From: Lepidodermella squamata
Taxonomy: Eukaryota; Gastrotricha
DNA length: 64,000 nucleotides
Direction: 5' to 3'
Assembly: GCA_047495785.1 (NCBI GenBank)
Contig: JBLDXI010000007.1
Location: 3,534,001 to 3,598,000, forward strand
Shown here: positions 60,101 through 64,000 of the stretch, in pieces
Layout: every line of letters begins with the position of its first letter
Position numbering within the stretch: the stretch's first letter is position 1
Program-made: the position numbers and the translations under genes
The notes under the pieces: generated by a model
The model's database searches: none
What the model was told of the DNA's origin: nothing
The model's input: the letters and a program-made list of their open reading frames with translations, nothing else

Positions 60101-60771
60101 GACGGCATTTGCAGTTATTGCAAATGCCCGATGGCGATGACAAAACTTTCATCCGCCCATTATTCATCATTTCTTGGAACACCGCGAAGCCCTTGAATGT
60201 GTCCATAATATCCCATCTCCCATCGCCCCCGGCACCTGTTTTAGAATCATCTGCAGCTTGAAAATTCTAGGCAAATGAACGTACTGTAATCAGGCGACCA
60301 ACTTGAGAAAAACGCAACAAGATGGGCGGGATTTGCGCTAGAGTAGACTGTATCATAATCCACTCTGAAATCCATTTCCGCTCGCCAGTTTTGTGTATTC
60401 GTCGCAAAATACTGAAAATTAATGAAATACTGAGCTCTGACAGCTAAAATATTGAATGCTCACTTCATTAGACGCGATTCGTCCGTAATCTACGCTGCTG
60501 CTCATGCTGGCCAGCCTGTAACTATCGGATAGCTGAGTGCAGTCGTAGTTCATAGCGATTGTAACACTGCTTGCAATGCTCGAGTTAGCCTCGTCAAATG
60601 ACATTCCTGGAACGTAGGTTGTAGGACCCGAGAACATATAGGGCAGTGGAAACGAAGCAGTATCCGGGTTTGGGTTTAGCCCATCTGATAAAAAACAAAT
60701 TTGAATGATTCACTTGTTTTGAAGGATACAAACTTACGGGCAATTTGAACTAGTAACAGAAATGTAATCAT
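57110..60771 (-). CDS. Mucin-stalked Cys-loop ligand-gated ion channel subunit (1108 aa)
   Basis: Seven minus-strand exons: 60771-60738, 60684-60464, 60411-60285, 60256-58907, 58859-58609, 58554-58211 and 58109-57110. Phases agree and give 1109 codons. Signal peptide MITFLLLVQIA; module 1 with SFPLPYMFSGPTTY, WRAEMDFRVDYD, VGCGTGLFGASGSARFRLIM and KFYFWRLSNS. A long Thr-rich stalk (about 200 residues) is in the same exon as module 1's end and module 2's start, unlike other members. Module 2 has SLPLPYMWSGQPTYLSHLSF and GLHLSLQLAGDGKLYLAYD. Exon 5 begins with a basic AGRKKRSAVG, a possible furin-type cleavage site found in no other member here. The channel begins near residue 776: WVPSMRFTNATT, Cys-loop CWLKLRKFPFDTQQC, TM2 GTLLLSIIVLQSDVLDLIP, short loop and terminal TM4. 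It is separated from the main cluster by the proteases. Confidence 0.85.
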
Positions 60772-61743
60772 ATCCCAACAGCGCATACTTGGTTCTGTTC
60801 AAGAATCTGATCTGAGAATGTATGTCGCAGTTTTTATTCAAAATCCAGAGCAACTCTTGGATGATAAAAAGCGTGACGATGGCTGTACCTCGTGCCAAAT
60901 TTAACCGCAGGTGAACCAAGTGATGTCGGCGTAGAAATGCATTAGCACCGCTAAAGCCACTTTCCCAGGCCCCTAGCATCCATTAGGTACTAACGCCAGA
61001 CGATCTTTGTCTGTGAATTATTGCCCCAAAGTCACATGCCTTTTAAAATTCAAATGACGTCATACGGCATCCATCATAATAGCGGCAAATGGCTGTATTC
61101 GAGGTCCATTTCGAAGTGGAGTGGCTTCGCGGCTAAATTTTCCGCGATTCGCACAGTACATCCAGGGTACTAGCGATTATTCAACCCCCTCAGTTTGGCA
61201 ATATCGAAGGATTCACTCAATAAGTAGTGGTTTCCACTTTTGCATGACTTTTGTATGATAAATGCAGCAAGTTCGATTCTCTGAACTTTTGATAGAGATA
61301 AACAACAGTGCATTTGTTTCTCGCTTTTTTAGTTCAAACTTGTGATGTATTTTGATGGCGCGTCTGAGTTGAATTCTATCCCTGATTCTCGAGACAGATA
61401 AGGGCGGCGTTGAACCATCGATGACGAAATAGATCAATCAGCCCCTCCCATTGCACCACAGGGGCGTCAATCAGCCGACGTCGAGGTGTACTTGGTACAA
61501 ACTTGAAGCAGAAAAATAAAATATCGATAATGAATGCAAATGCTTCGAAAAAGTTGACTGAAAGCTTCAAAGTCGCTGTATCTAAGCTCGGGAATCTCTT
61601 AAACGTGTCTATCATTACGCGCAATAATATCATGCTTATTATTGTTTCATTTTAGTTGAAAATGACTGCGAAAGGATTGGCGTGAATTTTCGCTGTAAAC
61701 TCCTAGCAGTCGACGCTACAATGAGGAATGTAAACAAGAAATA
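60772..61743. other. Divergent intergenic region
   Basis: Separates the start of a minus-strand channel gene (60771) from the start of a plus-strand prolyl hydroxylase gene (61744). One minus-strand frame at 61633-61376 (MILLRVMIDTFKRFPSLDTA) is partly hydrophobic, but I recognise no family and see no support for it. Both promoters must lie here. Confidence 0.4.
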
Positions 61744-62845
61744 ATGTTGCAGCTAGGACTACACGTGCTATCGCTTCTTTGCTTGGTCCATGAAACGCAA
61801 TCTCGCTCGCCAGAGGCTTTACTGGATGAGAACTATAAGTTGTGCTTAAATGATACTGTCTCTGATTTAACTGCTCAGAAATATTTCTGCCGGTTCGACA
61901 ATCGCAATCGTCATCCATTGCTAATCCTAGCTCCAGTCAAAGAGGAAATCTTGAGTTTGTACCCACCCATCGTTATCTTGCACGACATTGCCTCAGAGGA
62001 GGACATTCAAGCTTTCATATTGCATGCTGAAGCAAGTTTGAAAGATGCTTTGCTTGCCGCTGCTAGTGAATCCCCGCAATATTCGCTGCGATCGCAAAAA
62101 GTTGCCTGGATAGAAAATTCTCACTTCCCAGGCCTTTCAGCCCGCTTGGAGGCGTACACTGGATTGAATGCTCACAATGACGGTAAAGTCTTGCAAAGAG
62201 CTTCAACTATTTAGACGAGGTAGCTTGTTTTCGAAGGCTGCGAGACCTATCAAGTTGGGCATTACACAGTTGGAGGACGTAGGTTGACTTAATCATCGGG
62301 CGAATTCATGTGCGCTGTCTCTGTTTCAGATTTCAAACCTCATTATGATTATTACATGAAGGACTTCGAATACATGTCACTAGTTGGAAATCGAATCGCG
62401 ACGGTTCTGATATATCTGAATGATGTTGAAGAAGGTGGCGAGACAATCTTCAATAAATTAGGACTCAAGGTTAGACCAAAACGGGGTTCGGCCTTGTTCT
62501 GGTACAACTATCATCGGAATGAAACCCGAGACACTAGAACACGCCATGCGGCTTGCCCCGTTATTAAAGGCGAAAAATGGGTAAGATTTTAAGGGAATTG
62601 CTACTCGGAATCACGACGACTTTGATATTTTTCAGGTTGTTAACAAGTGGTTTATCTGGCGTGGTCAATTATTGCATAAACCTTGTGGTCTGAAACCCGA
62701 AGAACCTTACACTGTCGACGATTCTATCATGACGACTGCAGCTCGCCGGGTTACATTCAACAAAGACTTATTTTTCGCATCAGATTATGAGACTTTGTTT
62801 CTAGAAGGAATTGCAAATTACAGGGCAGGAGACATCGTCTATTGA
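61744..62845 (+). CDS. Prolyl 4-hydroxylase alpha-type enzyme (313 aa)
   Basis: Four exons (61744-62182, 62237-62278, 62330-62580, 62636-62845) join in phase to 314 codons. The signal peptide (MLQLGLHVLSLLCLVHETQS) points to the secretory pathway. The catalytic domain has GCETYQVGHYTVGGHFKPHY followed by DYY, giving the iron-binding H-x-D pair. The distal His and 2-oxoglutarate-binding Lys are in RHAACPVIKGEKWV, and the usual end is NKWFIWRGQLLHKPC. The enzyme should hydroxylate prolines, classically in collagen, in the ER using Fe(II), 2-oxoglutarate, oxygen and ascorbate. It is shorter than the classical collagen alpha subunit (about 530 aa): the N-terminal dimerisation and peptide-binding parts are largely missing. 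It may be a small family member with other substrates. Confidence 0.85.
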
Positions 62846-63312
62846 CAATGACTAATGCTTTGCTCTTTTATCTTTGCCCTTCAGTCGCTTAATCAGTCAA
62901 AGGTGTTTATGTAGTTTATTTTTTATTTTTTTGCAGCGTAAACCCATTTAAAAAATCCTTAGTCTTAAGAAGCACGTTTGTTGCATGCGCTATATTGATG
63001 TTTATGTAAGTATTTTGTATAGAGTATTAAAGGATGTAGTAAGGGCATGATATTGTATGTAGCATGAGAATATAAGGCATTCCATTCAACAATAGTGAGA
63101 AAGCGTGGTCAGTATTAAGCTCAGTCATAGCTGCTTCATTACTATCATCGATCAAGCAACGTTCACAGAGAGCAATATTAATCAATTCTGAACCTTACAA
63201 TTAGAGACAATTACAGTTCCTATCACAATGTAAATTGTCACTAGCGAAGAGACTTAATTTTTAAAGCTAGCAAACAGTTCACGAAAATTGATACGATGAG
63301 TCGAGCCTCTCC
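62846..63312. other. 3' flanks between convergent genes
   Basis: AT-rich DNA between the prolyl hydroxylase stop at 62845 and the desaturase stop at 63313 on the other strand. No additional feature recognised. Confidence 0.45.
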
Positions 63313-64000
63313 TTAGCTTCGCTGGCGCTTTTCGTCCTTTTCACTGGAATGCACAATCGGCTTGAGGCGAGATTTAAACATTTCAATAATTTCGCTTTTC
63401 GAACGCTTCCTATAACCGTCAAATTGAACGAGATGGTCTGCTAGCTTTTCGAACTGCCCCAGGAAAACCATGGGCGCAAGAGCGGCGAAGTCGATGCCGT
63501 CGAAAATCAACGCGTCCTCCTCGGCGTGCCGCTCAAGCGTATCTAACATGCGCTGTGGTTCATGCGTCCAGTGCAGCTGTGAATTTGCGTGATGTACGAT
63601 GTGATACGAATCGTTGTACATAATATCAGGAAAATTGCAGTTGTTAGTCGTTGATTTGTACGGGCTGCGCGGGTTACTCGGGTCGATGAATATGTGCTGC
63701 GAAAAGTTGCCAAGCATGCTCGAGAAGCAGGTAAAGAAAAATGGTATCACAAATACGTAGAGTGTCGCGGCTGGATTCAACTTGTAGAGAAAATACAATG
63801 TGCTCAGGTAGATCGCTTCATTTATCAAGGCGTGGGCGATTAGTTTATACCGGCGCCTTCTGAAAGCGTAATAGGGAAGCTCGACCCACGAAGCCATCCA
63901 ATATCGCATGAAGTAGATGAGATAGCTTCGAATAAGGCTTCGATCGTACGGTTCAGTGCTGCTCACGTCATAAGGGAAGATGTTGTTCTCGCAATGATGC
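63313..64000 (-). CDS. Fatty acid desaturase, C-terminal part (runs off the right edge)
   Basis: The minus-strand frame is open through the window edge at 64000, so the N-terminus lies outside. The first visible residues HHCENNIFPYDVSSTEPYDR contain a His-His pair typical of the second histidine box. After hydrophobic segments (YLSTLYFLYKLNPAATLYVF, IPFFFTCF) comes NDSYHIVHHANSQLHW, an HxxHH third box. These histidines hold the di-iron centre of membrane desaturases and related hydroxylases. The charged C-terminal tail (RQRS) follows. The enzyme should act on lipid chains in the ER membrane. Substrate and position of the double bond cannot be read from this fragment. Confidence 0.75.
   Translation of the reverse strand, partial: HHCENNIFPYDVSSTEPYDRSLIRSYLIYFMRYWMASWVELPYYAFRRRRYKLIAHALINEAIYLSTLYFLYKLNPAATLYVFVIPFFFTCFSSMLGNFSQHIFIDPSNPRSPYKSTTNNCNFPDIMYNDSYHIVHHANSQLHWTHEPQRMLDTLERHAEEDALIFDGIDFAALAPMVFLGQFEKLADHLVQFDGYRKRSKSEIIEMFKSRLKPIVHSSEKDEKRQRS

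Noticed and set aside
61376-61633. Small minus-strand gene with a hydrophobic N-terminus
   Set aside because: No family, no splice support and a position in a divergent promoter region; chance frame is likelier.

Overview
This window is nuclear DNA of a small invertebrate with compact, intron-rich genes. Most introns are about 45-120 bp with GT-AG ends. Metazoan extracellular domains are everywhere: astacin, CUB, kringle, peritrophin-like chitin-binding, von Willebrand A, prolyl 4-hydroxylase and Cys-loop receptors. A peritrophin domain and short introns fit an ecdysozoan such as a nematode or tardigrade, but I cannot name the organism, and 3' splice sites are not the strict nematode TTTTCAG. 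No rRNA gene, complete tRNA gene or CRISPR array was seen.

The dominant content (about 1-41 kb and 57-61 kb) is a birth-and-death cluster of unusual Cys-loop ligand-gated ion channel genes. The full-length design is: signal peptide, a cysteine-containing beta-rich module, a long Thr/Ser mucin-like stalk, a second related module, a linker, then a complete pentameric channel subunit with four membrane segments and a very short TM3-TM4 loop. Three genes have intact summed reading frames: 5152-8364 (986 aa), 18763-22948 (1129 aa) and 57110-60771 (1108 aa). A fourth, 37340-41097 (1163 aa), lies in one copy of a long duplication. Others are truncated or broken (1-2199, 11684-13349, 25776-27633), and small fossils lie between them. 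One gene (14604-17076) keeps module 1 and the mucin stalk but ends in a von Willebrand A domain instead of a channel.

Between 23.9 and 39.2 kb a 3.71-kb segment is present twice in direct orientation. The copies look identical and are separated by a 7.85-kb CACTA-like DNA transposon carrying a transposase-like gene and a SAM-domain gene. The upstream copy of the channel gene is therefore cut off from its 5' half. Non-autonomous elements abound: a hAT-type element with an 8-bp target duplication, a Tc1/mariner-type palindromic element, a cluster of inverted-repeat elements at 8.6-11.7 kb, and a 5.5-kb inverted-repeat element inside an intron at 45.2-50.7 kb.

From 42 to 57 kb lie two tandem secreted astacin-like metalloproteases with EGF-like, CUB and kringle domains. 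The second also has a chitin-binding domain and carries Asp in place of the third zinc-binding His. The right end holds a secreted prolyl 4-hydroxylase (61744-62845) and the C-terminal part of a fatty acid desaturase (63313-64000). The secreted enzymes suggest extracellular-matrix or cuticle biology; the channel cluster suggests surface sensing. Both are inferences.
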